Shown here piece after piece: positions 6,716-14,933 of a stretch of 30,566 bases of DNA. Below the pieces are notes generated by a model. That model worked only from the letters and a program-made list of their open reading frames with translations, was not told the origin of the DNA and did not search any database. The position numbers and the translations under genes are program-made. Each line of letters starts with the position of its first letter. Within the stretch, counting starts at the first letter, position 1. The stretch comes from a virus, in IMG/VR virus record IMGVR_UViG_3300023273_001536, positions 1-30,566 of that record, one strand, 5' to 3'.

Positions 6716-7720
6716 ATGTCAATATTTAAAGAAAGAATAGAATTTAAACCATTTGAATATCCAATCTACTACACTGAAGGTTGGTTAAAACAAGCCCAAG
6801 CATTTTGGCTTCACACTGAAATTTCAATGCAAGGCGATGTAAAAGATTGGAATGAAAAAATGGAATCACATGAAAAAAATCTAGTAGGAAATATACTATT
6901 AGGATTTGCTCAAACAGAATGTGCAGTTTCAGATTACTGGACTGGTATGGTTACCAACTGGTTTCCAAAGCATGAAATTAAGCAAATGGCAATGATGTTT
7001 GGTTCACAAGAAACTATTCACGCAACAGCATATTCATACTTAAATGAAACACTAGGACTAGAAGACTTTACAGCATTTCTACACGAACCAGCAACTGCTG
7101 ATAAATTTGAACACTTAACTTCAGTTGAAGCTGATTGGTCTCATGAAGATTTAGCATCAAGTTCAGAAGCTAGAAAGCAGGTAGCCAGATCACTGGCAAT
7201 CTTCTCTGCTTTTGCCGAAGGAGTTTCACTATATTCATCATTTGCAGTTTTATATTCATTCCAGATGCGTAACCTTCTTAAGGGGATTGGTCAGCAAATG
7301 AAATGGTCTGTTCGTGACGAATCACTTCACAGTAGAATGGGATGTCAATTATTCCGTCATATGTGCGAAGAATATCCTGAACTAAAACAAGAAGTAAAAG
7401 ACGATGTTATTAGAGCAGCAGAGTTAATGGTAGAAATGGAGCATAAGTTTATTGATAAAATGTTTGAAATGGGAGATCTTGAAAACCTAAAAGCAGAAGA
7501 TCTAAAGCATTTTATTGTAAAAAGAGCAAATGAAAAAATTGCAGAATTAGGATATGTTGAAGGTCCATTTATGGAATTTGATGAATCAAAGGCATCTGAA
7601 TTAGATTGGTTCTATCATTTAACAGGAGGAACAACACACACTGACTTTTTTGCAATTAGACCTACTGACTATTCAAAAGCAGGCGAGGATGAAAACTGGG
7701 ATGAAGATGACATCTTTTAA
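6716..7720 (+). CDS. nrdB: Class I ribonucleotide reductase small subunit (NrdB/R2)
   Basis: A 334-residue R2 subunit, which makes the dimetal/radical cofactor used by NrdA to reduce ribonucleotides to deoxyribonucleotides. Metal ligands by motif: Glu68 (FAQTECAV), Glu99 and His102 (SQETIHATAY), Glu168 (FAEGVSLY), Glu202 and His205 (RDESLH). Tyr106 sits at the position of the radical tyrosine (Tyr122 of E. coli). The first ligand is Glu where class Ia and Ib enzymes have Asp. The acidic tail ending DENWDEDDIF is the expected NrdA-docking peptide. No ATP-cone is present. It is followed 8 bases later by nrdA, in the order nrdB-nrdA. No SD-like site; the ATG at 6716 is the only sensible start. 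Confidence 0.95.
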   Translation: MSIFKERIEFKPFEYPIYYTEGWLKQAQAFWLHTEISMQGDVKDWNEKMESHEKNLVGNILLGFAQTECAVSDYWTGMVTNWFPKHEIKQMAMMFGSQETIHATAYSYLNETLGLEDFTAFLHEPATADKFEHLTSVEADWSHEDLASSSEARKQVARSLAIFSAFAEGVSLYSSFAVLYSFQMRNLLKGIGQQMKWSVRDESLHSRMGCQLFRHMCEEYPELKQEVKDDVIRAAELMVEMEHKFIDKMFEMGDLENLKAEDLKHFIVKRANEKIAELGYVEGPFMEFDESKASELDWFYHLTGGTTHTDFFAIRPTDYSKAGEDENWDEDDIF

Positions 7721-7728
7721 ATAAGTAT

Positions 7729-9597
7729 ATGATTAATTTTTTTAAAAACAAAGAAGATAAAATGGATAAAGACGCATGTGCGATCAATTATGGTGAAACC
7801 CTTGGATGGGAACTTGGTGTAGATTTTCCAACATGGGCAAATACAGAAATATATGTAAAAACTATTAGTAATGGATACCTTCTAGAAGGAGAAACCCCAA
7901 AAGATGCATATTGGAGAGTTGCAACCACTGTAGCAAAGAGATTACAAAAACCAGAAATGGCTAGTAAGTTTTTTGATTATATCTGGAAAGGTTGGTTAAA
8001 CTTAGCATCGCCGGTTCTATCTAACACTGGAACTGAAAGAGGTCTACCAATTTCTTGTTTTGGACTAGACGTTGCTGATTCAATTCACGACATTGGTGCA
8101 AAAAACCTAGAAATGATGCTTTTAGCAAAACATGGAGGTGGTGTTGGAATTGGAATCAATCAAATCAGACCTGCAGGTGCTACTATTCGAGGTAACGGTA
8201 CAAGTGATGGTGTAGTTCCATTCTGCAAGATTTACGATTCAACAATTCTAGCTACTAACCAAGGTTCAGTTCGTAGAGGCGCTGCTTCGGTAAATATTGA
8301 CATTGAACATAAAGATTTCTGGGAATGGTTGGAGATTAGAGAGCCAAAAGGAGATGTAAATAGGCAATCTTTAAATCTACACCAATGCGTTATTGTTCCA
8401 GATGCATTTATGCAAAAGATTAAAGAAGGAGATAAAGAGGCTCGTAAAAGATGGGCAGCTCTACTAAGAAAACGTAGAGCTACTGGAGAACCATATATTA
8501 TGTTTAAAGGTAATGTAAATAACGCAAATCCAGATGCATATAAGAACAATGGATTAAAGGTTTACATGACCAATATTTGTTCTGAAATTGCATTACACAC
8601 TGATGAGAATCATTCGTTTGTGTGTTGTTTAAGCTCATTAAACCTAGCAAAATATGATGAGTGGAAAGATACTGATCTTATTTACACAGCAACTTGGTTC
8701 TTGGATGGTGTTCTCGAAGAGTTTATTCAAAAGGCAAAATACATGCGAGGGTTTGAGAACTCTATTCGTTCAGCAGAAAAAGGAAGAGCATTAGGACTTG
8801 GAGTTCTAGGATGGCACACTTATTTACAAGATAGAAATATTCCATTTGAGGGATTATCTGCTCAATTTGAAACTCGCAAAATTTTTAGTGAATTAAAGAC
8901 TGAAAGTGAAAAGGCTAGCCGAGATATGGCAAAAGAATATGGAGAGCCTTTGTGGTGCGTTGGTACAGGAATGCGCAATACACACCTTAGAGCAGTAGCA
9001 CCTACTGTTTCTAATAGCAAATTGAGCGGAAACGTTTCTCCAGGTATTGAACCATGGGCAGCAAATGTATTCACAGAACAAACAGCAAAAGGAACATTTA
9101 TTCGCAAAAATAGTACATTAGAATTAGCACTAGAATCAATCGGTAAAAACACGAAGGATACTTGGGATAAGATACTAGAAGATGGAGGAAGTGTTCAAGG
9201 GATTGATTGGATGGATGACTATTATGTACATCATGGTGAATTAAACACTAATAAAGAAGGATGGGGAAAACCAATTCACAAAAAAGATCTTGAAAAGGCA
9301 CCAGAGGCTGCAAGATCTAATTTTATTCCAATAAAAGATGTGTTTAGAACATTTAAGGAAATTAATCAAATGGAACTAGTACGACAGGCTGGAGTTAGAC
9401 AGCAATATGTTGACCAGTCAGTTTCATTAAACTTAGCATTTCCAAATACAGCAGATCCTAAATTTATTAATCAGGTTCACCTTGAAGCATACGATCAAGG
9501 TATAAAAACACTCTATTACATGAGAACGGAAAGCGTTCTGCGAGGAGATATTGCAACTAGAGCAACTGATCCCGACTGCTTAAGCTGTGACGGTTAA
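7729..9597 (+). CDS. nrdA: Class I ribonucleotide reductase large subunit (NrdA/R1)
   Basis: A 622-residue catalytic subunit. Cys110 in LPISCFG and Cys299 in FVCCLSSLN match the substrate-reducing pair (Cys225/Cys462 of E. coli). N282-x-C284-x-E286 (TNICSEI) matches the Asn437/Cys439/Glu441 active site. YVDQSVSLNL and KTLYYMRT carry the late barrel motifs and the radical-transfer tyrosine pair, and the tail ends CLSCDG, a C-x-x-C for re-reduction by thioredoxin or glutaredoxin. The N-terminus goes straight into the barrel domain with no ATP-cone, so dATP shut-off at the overall activity site is not expected. An alternative start is Met12. It is considerably shorter than the E. coli protein (about 760 residues), mostly from loss of the cone. 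A structured RNA region follows. Confidence 0.95.
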   Translation: MINFFKNKEDKMDKDACAINYGETLGWELGVDFPTWANTEIYVKTISNGYLLEGETPKDAYWRVATTVAKRLQKPEMASKFFDYIWKGWLNLASPVLSNTGTERGLPISCFGLDVADSIHDIGAKNLEMMLLAKHGGGVGIGINQIRPAGATIRGNGTSDGVVPFCKIYDSTILATNQGSVRRGAASVNIDIEHKDFWEWLEIREPKGDVNRQSLNLHQCVIVPDAFMQKIKEGDKEARKRWAALLRKRRATGEPYIMFKGNVNNANPDAYKNNGLKVYMTNICSEIALHTDENHSFVCCLSSLNLAKYDEWKDTDLIYTATWFLDGVLEEFIQKAKYMRGFENSIRSAEKGRALGLGVLGWHTYLQDRNIPFEGLSAQFETRKIFSELKTESEKASRDMAKEYGEPLWCVGTGMRNTHLRAVAPTVSNSKLSGNVSPGIEPWAANVFTEQTAKGTFIRKNSTLELALESIGKNTKDTWDKILEDGGSVQGIDWMDDYYVHHGELNTNKEGWGKPIHKKDLEKAPEAARSNFIPIKDVFRTFKEINQMELVRQAGVRQQYVDQSVSLNLAFPNTADPKFINQVHLEAYDQGIKTLYYMRTESVLRGDIATRATDPDCLSCDG

Positions 9598-9613
9598 TGT
9601 AATAGTAAAAATG

Positions 9614-9696
9614 GTGAGGTTTGAAGACCTCGTCTTAGGGCCGTGGTAGTTCACGGAAGAGGCCAGGAGTTCGCTACTTCCTGGCCTCACTTTTAT
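9614..9696 (+). ncRNA. Highly structured RNA region between nrdA and the clamp gene (three hairpins, possible switch or small RNA)
   Basis: Within about 80 unusually GC-rich bases are AAGAC/GTCTT (9624-9636) or, alternatively, GAGGT/ACCTC (9616-9631); CCGTG/CACGG (9641-9656, loop GTAGTT); and a long hairpin GAGGCCAGGAGT with ACTTCCTGGCCTC (9659-9688, one bulged T), then ACTTTTAT. In addition GTGAGG (9614-9619) can pair with CCTCAC (9685-9690), closing a multibranch fold that competes with the base of the last hairpin. No protein of useful length is encoded. A stable small RNA, a regulatory leader for the clamp gene and plain terminator DNA are all possible. Confidence 0.5.
9659..9696 (+). terminator. 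Probable terminator of nrdA, GC-rich stem
   Basis: A 12-bp stem with one bulge and loop TCGCT, followed by ACTTTTAT. The T tract is short (4) and offset by two bases, so termination may be partial or conditional on the alternative pairing of 9614-9619 with 9685-9690. Confidence 0.6.
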
Positions 9697-9753
9697 GAAA
9701 CAGTTTGAACTATACACATATAATCTTTAAATTCTTTAAACAAATAAAAAAAT

Positions 9754-10497
9754 ATGAAACTAGTAATTGATCGAGTTGACCAACATGCGTTAACGAACTT
9801 TATTAATCGAGTAAGACTCATTGATTCATTCATTTATATGAAAATGGATGCCAATCGAATCACATCAGCAGTGTATCTTCCACAAAGAGATGCGGTAAAG
9901 TATCACGCAGTCAACACTGATGCTATCTTTAAATTAGCATCAACTCCAGAAACTGATAAAGAAATGAAGCTAGCATTTTTTGACGGAGCAAAAGTTATTG
10001 ATGCTATTAAACATTTTGATAGTGACGCGATTAAAGGTGAAATTGAATTCATTGAAAATGATGAAGACCTAGTAGCATCTACTATTAAACTTTTTAATGA
10101 TGAGCTAGAAATTACGCTATCATGTTCTGAACCTTCTCTTGGATTTAAAGATCTATCTCTTGACCAAATTGAAGGCATTTTCTCAAGAGAAGGTAGCGAA
10201 TTCAATTTTGAATTAGACACATACTCAATTGGAAAAGTTAAAAATCTATTTACATTAGATAAAGATGAAACCTTTGCAATTAAGGCTAATGGGACTGGAG
10301 TTAATGTAAAGGGTAAATCATTTAATGTAGTAATTAATCCTGAAAGTAATGGTGATGGCGAAGTTACAGTTTATAAAAAATATCTAAATCTTCTTGATAA
10401 AGAAGAACAGACTGTATACATTTCACAATCTAAAGTAGTTTTTGCATCAAAAGATAGTGAAACTCTCTTGACCGTATCAACTTGCCAAACGGCTTAA
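9754..10497 (+). CDS. 45: Sliding clamp (DNA polymerase processivity factor, gp45-like)
   Basis: A 247-residue protein with the repeating strand-rich, acidic composition of T4-type clamps (T4 gp45, 228 residues). The pattern is an N-terminal helix-strand, DSFIYMKMDANRITSAVY, later FELDTYSIGKVKNLFTLD and VNVKGKSFNVVI, strand pairs of the second clamp domain, and a final YISQSKVVFASKD. In T4 the trimer encircles DNA, tethers gp43, and is the mobile enhancer of late transcription through gp33 and gp55. The identification rests on this pattern plus context: it lies one base before polymerase part B, and gp33- and gp55-like genes occur in the same window. The leader is A-rich with no SD-like site. 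Confidence 0.72.
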   Translation: MKLVIDRVDQHALTNFINRVRLIDSFIYMKMDANRITSAVYLPQRDAVKYHAVNTDAIFKLASTPETDKEMKLAFFDGAKVIDAIKHFDSDAIKGEIEFIENDEDLVASTIKLFNDELEITLSCSEPSLGFKDLSLDQIEGIFSREGSEFNFELDTYSIGKVKNLFTLDKDETFAIKANGTGVNVKGKSFNVVINPESNGDGEVTVYKKYLNLLDKEEQTVYISQSKVVFASKDSETLLTVSTCQTA

Positions 10498-10498
10498 T

Positions 10499-11701
10499 AT
10501 GAATATAGAAGAGTTAAAGAATAAACCAACCGATCAGTTAAGCAAAGATGAAGCAGGGCTCCTTATACAATACTATGAGGAGCTCTCTGCTAAATATACA
10601 GCTTATGAGCAGGCAGTTAAAGTAACTTTGAACTCTATCTATGGTGCATTTGGTAATAAGTGGTTTCACTTTTTCAATATTGACATTGCAGAATCAATTA
10701 CTTTACAAGGACAAGATGCTATCCTATACTCAGAAAGTATTATAAACAAGTATTTTCAAGAATTCTTTCATATAGATTCAGCAGTCCATGAAAAGTTTAA
10801 TATTAGAGTTAAGCATAGGCTAGAAAAACCTTCAGTAATATACATTGATACTGACTCTTGCTATGTTCAATTTGAAGAAATGTATAATGCGGTAGAATGG
10901 CTAGGTGAAGAAAAATCAATAGACACGTTTATCATAGAGCTTTATAATTATAGACTTAAAAGCTATATTGTTAAAGCTATGGAAAAGTACGCTGAAAAAA
11001 GAAATACTGATAATTTCTTGGTTTTTGAATTAGAAACAATAGCATACAACGGTATTTGGATGAGTAAGAAAAAATACATTCAAAATATTGCATGGGACGA
11101 TAAATTAGAAATAACAGATCGACATCCATCTTTGAAAAAAGTAAAAACCATTGGCTTCGATACAATTCAATCTTCTACACCTAAATTTGCACGTGAAAAA
11201 CTAGTAGATGCTCTTAAAATTTTATTTAAAAAGCATCAACAGCCAACTGCCGAAGATTTACAAGAGCTTGTTACGTTCATGAAGCAATCTAAAAAAGAGT
11301 TTAAGCTTGCAGATCTTGACGATATTTCTTTTAATAAAAGGACAAATAATATTGAAAAATATATCGTAGATGACCAAATAGAACTTCAGTTCGGGCTAAA
11401 GTGTCCACCTAATGTAAAGGCAGCCGGATACTATAACTATCTACTAAATAATAATACTAAATATAAAAATAAGTATAAGTTAATTGGTAATGGAGAAAAG
11501 CTAAAAATATACCATGTAAAAGATTCATTAAGTGATACTTTTGCGTATATGCCAGGTGAACATCCATATGAATTTGCACCAACTGTTGATTACGACACTC
11601 AATTTGAAAAGTCAATGATCGATCCTCTTAATCGAGTCTTAAAAGCAATTGGTCTACAAACACTAGACACTAATCTAATTTATGCGTCTGCGCTATTTTA
11701 A
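10499..11701 (+). CDS. 43B: DNA polymerase part B (family B, gp43 C-terminal portion: motifs B and C)
   Basis: A 400-residue C-terminal piece of the family B polymerase. Residues 41-53 are motif B (KVTLNSIYGAFGN), and Y115-I-D-T-D119-S is motif C with its two catalytic aspartates. Further conserved blocks match the T4/RB69 palm and thumb: ELETIAYNGIWMSKKKY, KTIGFDTIQSSTP and FGLKCPPNVKAAGYYNYLL. The first about 40 residues supply the second half of the fingers hairpin, so nothing essential seems lost at the break. The C-terminus ...LIYASALF is a likely clamp-binding peptide. The start lies one base after the clamp stop, so clamp and part B are probably co-translated. Part A is 3.9 kb upstream with nrdB and nrdA in between. 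Confidence 0.93.
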   Translation: MNIEELKNKPTDQLSKDEAGLLIQYYEELSAKYTAYEQAVKVTLNSIYGAFGNKWFHFFNIDIAESITLQGQDAILYSESIINKYFQEFFHIDSAVHEKFNIRVKHRLEKPSVIYIDTDSCYVQFEEMYNAVEWLGEEKSIDTFIIELYNYRLKSYIVKAMEKYAEKRNTDNFLVFELETIAYNGIWMSKKKYIQNIAWDDKLEITDRHPSLKKVKTIGFDTIQSSTPKFAREKLVDALKILFKKHQQPTAEDLQELVTFMKQSKKEFKLADLDDISFNKRTNNIEKYIVDDQIELQFGLKCPPNVKAAGYYNYLLNNNTKYKNKYKLIGNGEKLKIYHVKDSLSDTFAYMPGEHPYEFAPTVDYDTQFEKSMIDPLNRVLKAIGLQTLDTNLIYASALF

Positions 11702-11703
11702 TC

Positions 11704-11859
11704 ATGGAAAATACAACTAAACAAATCATGGACCTAGTGGAGCAATATCCAAATAATCTAGATCTAGGTAGAAAAGTAAGACAATTTTACTGGGAAATTA
11801 AAGAATCTTTAGATTCACAGTCAGATCCAAATCAATTAAAAATTCAATTTCCAGAATAA
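11704..11859 (+). CDS. Small conserved-looking hypothetical protein (51 residues)
   Basis: An ATG at 11704 directly follows polymerase part B, and the frame runs 51 codons to TAA at 11857, overlapping the next ATG by one base (TAATG). The product begins MENTTKQIMDLVEQYP and contains LGRKVRQFYWEIKESL, a compact helical acidic/basic protein. The tight head-to-tail overlap on both sides and the helical composition support a real gene despite its size. Function unknown; it lies in the replication operon upstream of uvsX. Confidence 0.7.
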   Translation: MENTTKQIMDLVEQYPNNLDLGRKVRQFYWEIKESLDSQSDPNQLKIQFPE

Positions 11860-12053
11860 TGATTGATTTACAAAATCTAACGGATGACCAAAAAGAAATT
11901 GTTAAAGAATACCAAACAATTTACAATAGAATTTCAGTGCTTGAAGATCAAATAAAAACATTAAGCGCTGAAGCATCCAAATTAATAGAACAATTAAACA
12001 TAGTTCGACAAAAAGACAAAAAAATATTTGAAAGTTATGGCAAAGAAAAATAA
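11859..12053 (+). CDS. Small coiled-coil hypothetical protein
   Basis: A 64-residue, almost entirely helical protein. Residues about 10-55 show heptad-like spacing of I, L and V (VKEYQTIYNRISVLEDQIKTL, then further Leu/Ile repeats), consistent with a short coiled coil. It overlaps the upstream gene by one base and the uvsX start by 17 bases, so it belongs to the same operon. It may be an adaptor or accessory of the replication/recombination proteins; that is inference. No family recognised. Confidence 0.7.
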   Translation: MIDLQNLTDDQKEIVKEYQTIYNRISVLEDQIKTLSAEASKLIEQLNIVRQKDKKIFESYGKEK

Positions 12054-13149
12054 TAAATTTAGTTTCGAAGACATTAACGCAGAATTGGCAACCCTAAATC
12101 CACTTGGATCGGTAATGTCAAATTCAAGCTTTAGTGATGTGACCGAGTGGATTGACACTGGCAATTATCATCTCAATGCATGTGTTTCAGGTAGTTTGTT
12201 TGGTGGATGGCCAAACAACAGGTCATGTTCGATTGCAGGACCTTCTGGTACTGGTAAAACCTACTTGATTCTAAACTCTATTCGTAGAGCAATTGATATG
12301 GGTTACAGCATCATCTTCTATGATTCAGAAGCAGCAGTTGATAAAACTCTTATGAAAAAGTTCGGTATTGATACAGACAAAGTAAACTACCAACCGATCA
12401 ATACAGTACAAGAGTTTAGGTCTTCAGTAACTACAATTACGAAGAGAATGCAAGAGGCTAAGCGTGCTGGTGCTGAACTACCCAAGATGATGATTATTCT
12501 TGATTCTGCAGGTAACCTCGCAACTCAAAAAGAAATAGATGATGCGGTTAGTGGTTCAGAGAAATCAGATATGACGCGTTCGAAGATTTTAAAGTCAATC
12601 TTCCGCATCATTATGACACCAATGGCAGACCTTAAGATCCCATTCCTATTCACAAACCACACATACCAGACACAAGACTTTATCTCTCGTCAGGTTGCAG
12701 GTGGTGGAACAGGACCAGAATATGCAGCTTCTATTGTGCTATTCTTAGGAAAAGCACAGCTTAAAGATTCTAGTGGAGAAAAGGCTGGTATTATAGTTAC
12801 CGCAAAGCCAAATAAAAATAGATTTGCTAAACCACATCCAATCAAATTTCACTTGCATTTCAGTGAAGGGATGAATCGTTTTGTTGGATTAGAACAATAT
12901 ATCGATTGGGAAGAGATTGGTATTGCAAAGGGTGTAATTGAAAAAGGAGAAAAGATACCTAAAAAGACGGCTCGCAATTGGATTTGTAAGCACCTTGATG
13001 AAACGGTACCAAATAATGAATTCTTTACTGAAAAAGTATTTACGCAAGAGGTTCTAGAAAAGATCGAGAGTAAGATTCATCCACTATTTAACTATAACAC
13101 TGAGGTTGAATTTGATTTTGATGAGTTAATAGAGGAAACTGAAGACTAA
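12037..13149 (+). CDS. uvsX: UvsX-like RecA family recombinase
   Basis: A 370-residue ATP-dependent strand-exchange protein (T4 UvsX, 391 residues), which forms filaments on single-stranded DNA in recombination-dependent replication. The Walker A motif is GPSGTGKT (residues 68-75), Walker B is MMIILDSAGNLA, and the FTNHTYQ and QVAGGGTGPEYAAS segments match the L2 DNA-binding loop region. An in-frame TTG at 12028 extends the frame by three codons, but the ATG at 12037 (MAKKNNKF) is the better start. It overlaps the preceding coiled-coil gene and is followed by the gp41 helicase, its functional partner in T4. Confidence 0.93.
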   Translation: MAKKNNKFSFEDINAELATLNPLGSVMSNSSFSDVTEWIDTGNYHLNACVSGSLFGGWPNNRSCSIAGPSGTGKTYLILNSIRRAIDMGYSIIFYDSEAAVDKTLMKKFGIDTDKVNYQPINTVQEFRSSVTTITKRMQEAKRAGAELPKMMIILDSAGNLATQKEIDDAVSGSEKSDMTRSKILKSIFRIIMTPMADLKIPFLFTNHTYQTQDFISRQVAGGGTGPEYAASIVLFLGKAQLKDSSGEKAGIIVTAKPNKNRFAKPHPIKFHLHFSEGMNRFVGLEQYIDWEEIGIAKGVIEKGEKIPKKTARNWICKHLDETVPNNEFFTEKVFTQEVLEKIESKIHPLFNYNTEVEFDFDELIEETED

Positions 13150-13178
13150 TTTCTTCTATAAGCTTAAATAATAGTCAT

Positions 13179-14495
13179 ATGCAATTCGGTCAAGATTTTG
13201 AAAAAATATTTTTTAGACTTTCTCTTGAAAAGCCTAAATATCTACAAAGTATAAAAAACGGATACTACACGTCTGAAGAAATAGATGTGTTAAGTTATCT
13301 TGCGAATAAATTTTATATTAAGTTTAAAGAAACTCCTGGAAAAGATCAACTTAAGCTTTTAATACAAAACTATAAAAAAGCTAAAGAAAAGATTACAGAT
13401 GGAATTCTTGACGTTATTTTTGATGTTGACTTAGCACAATACGATGAAGAGTGGTTAACTTCCACCGCAGAATCTTGGATTAAATGGAGAACGTTCGATA
13501 CTTCTCTAATTGATACTATAGAGTATATTAAAACAACGCAAGTAACTCCAGATAATGCAGATAGCATTATCCAAAAAGTAAAAGGATTAATTAATGAGAG
13601 AAATAATATCACTTTCAATTCTGATTTGGGTCTTAATTTCTTTGACCCGGACGATCATAACCAGAAAGAATCTGAAAAAATAAGCTCAGGATATAATTTT
13701 ATTGATAGAGTATTAGGTGGCGGCTATGATAAAGGAGGAAACTTAGTAGTTTACGCAGGAGAACAGAATATTGGTAAGTCAATTTACTTGGCGAATGATG
13801 CTGCCAATTTTGTAAAAATGGGAGTAAATACTGTCGTAATTACTGCAGAAATGGCTGCACACAAGTTCGTTAAAAGAATTGGATCAAATCTGCTATCCAT
13901 AGATATTAATGAATATGCAGAAAAGGCTAAAAATAACGAATACATAAAAAGAAGACTAGAAACAGTTGGCGATGGATTTAATCCTCCTGGCCAGCTTTTC
14001 ATTAAGCAAATGCCAACATCACAAGCAACAGTACTTGACATTGATGCATATCTAACGCAACTTGAAGAAGAGCAACAAATTAAAATTGGAGCAGTCATTA
14101 TTGACTACATTAATATTTTATCTAATTATAGAAACCCAAATTCTGAAAATACGTATTTAAAAATTAAGCAGATCGCTGAAGATTTAAGAGCAATGGGACA
14201 GAGGCATGATTGGTTAATTGTAACAGCTACACAAATCACTAGAAGCGGATATAATTCTAGCGATATAACAATGAGTGATATTGCTGAATCTGCAGGACTT
14301 TCTCATACAGCAGATGTAATGATGGGAATTATACAAGATGATTTAATGAGAGCAAGTGATGAATATTGGCTTAAAATTTTAAAAATGCGAGATGGCGAAG
14401 GAAAAGGAACGAAGTGTAGGCTAGGTATTAATTGGGGCTACATGAGATTAATTGAAACCGAAGACATCACAAATAGCAATTTACACGGAATATAA
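13179..14495 (+). CDS. 41: Replicative DNA helicase (gp41, DnaB/RecA-fold family)
   Basis: A 438-residue hexameric 5'-3' helicase (T4 gp41, 475 residues). The N-terminal helical domain covers residues 1 to about 150. The RecA-like motor starts at SSGYNFIDRVLGGGYDKGG, with Walker A GEQNIGKS (194-201), Walker B AVIIDYINIL, and VTATQITRSG matching the sensor/H3 region. MSDIAESAGLSHTADVMMGI and KMRDGEGKGT are the conserved C-terminal motifs of DnaB-like helicases. The last codons overlap the next gene by one base (TAATG). A 29-base gap with TATAAGCTTAAATAATAG precedes it, which could hold a weak promoter. Confidence 0.93.
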   Translation: MQFGQDFEKIFFRLSLEKPKYLQSIKNGYYTSEEIDVLSYLANKFYIKFKETPGKDQLKLLIQNYKKAKEKITDGILDVIFDVDLAQYDEEWLTSTAESWIKWRTFDTSLIDTIEYIKTTQVTPDNADSIIQKVKGLINERNNITFNSDLGLNFFDPDDHNQKESEKISSGYNFIDRVLGGGYDKGGNLVVYAGEQNIGKSIYLANDAANFVKMGVNTVVITAEMAAHKFVKRIGSNLLSIDINEYAEKAKNNEYIKRRLETVGDGFNPPGQLFIKQMPTSQATVLDIDAYLTQLEEEQQIKIGAVIIDYINILSNYRNPNSENTYLKIKQIAEDLRAMGQRHDWLIVTATQITRSGYNSSDITMSDIAESAGLSHTADVMMGIIQDDLMRASDEYWLKILKMRDGEGKGTKCRLGINWGYMRLIETEDITNSNLHGI

Positions 14496-14932
14496 TGGAA
14501 AGAGATAAAATATTTGATAACAACTTTGAATCTCCAGATTTTGAGATTCTTTCTAACTTTTCCTTTGATCTGGATCCTTCGTGGAAGGATAATAGACCAG
14601 AAGAAGATAAAATTCATTACGAGCTTATAGCAAATGAAATTCATGAATTAATTATGGTTTCTAGATTTAAAGTTTTTAATGAAATTGATGAACACGGCAG
14701 AAATGCAAAACTAAAAAAGCTAGAAATCAATGATGTTTACGGATACATAGTAGACGAAATGGTTAAGAGATACTCTAGAATAGATTTGTTTAGTGAACTA
14801 TGCATTTACTTTGACATTAACCCAACAAAGTTTTACAATTCTCTTTCTAATGTTTACAAAGAAGATTTAATACAAGAATTAGATTTGAAAACAGGGATCC
14901 TTGGAAGAAAGAACATAAATAAATTATTTTAA
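14495..14932 (+). CDS. 33: Probable late-promoter transcription coactivator (gp33-like)
   Basis: A 145-residue protein. The C-terminal half, YGYIVDEMVKRYSRIDL then FSELCIYFDINPTKFYNSL and YKEDLIQELDL, follows the layout of T4 gp33 (FIIEKMVEEFGMSYLEAT, a gap, then IPETQFAKFI and IIEKIQSEA). In T4, gp33 bridges RNA polymerase and the gp45 clamp and activates late promoters with gp55. The acidic N-terminal 50 residues are extra relative to T4 (112 residues). It ends NINKLF; T4 gp33 also binds the clamp through a hydrophobic C-terminal peptide. The similarity is moderate, so an unrelated replication accessory is the alternative. It overlaps the gp41 stop and lies one base before gp47. Confidence 0.58.
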   Translation: MERDKIFDNNFESPDFEILSNFSFDLDPSWKDNRPEEDKIHYELIANEIHELIMVSRFKVFNEIDEHGRNAKLKKLEINDVYGYIVDEMVKRYSRIDLFSELCIYFDINPTKFYNSLSNVYKEDLIQELDLKTGILGRKNINKLF

Positions 14933-14933
14933 T

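Noticed and set aside
9614-9690. tRNA-like cloverleaf
   Set aside because: An acceptor-like stem and three arms can be drawn, but the middle arm loop has 6 bases, there is no D-arm or T-arm consensus (no GTTCRA in a 7-base loop) and no usable anticodon.
6593-10498. Intron or intein explanation of the split polymerase
   Set aside because: Part A ends with a stop and part B has its own ATG, the gap holds core genes and terminators, and no intein Cys/His-Asn motifs or group I core elements were seen.
12028-12036. TTG start for UvsX
   Set aside because: The ATG nine bases later gives the normal UvsX-like N-terminus; the TTG lies inside the preceding gene and adds only three residues.
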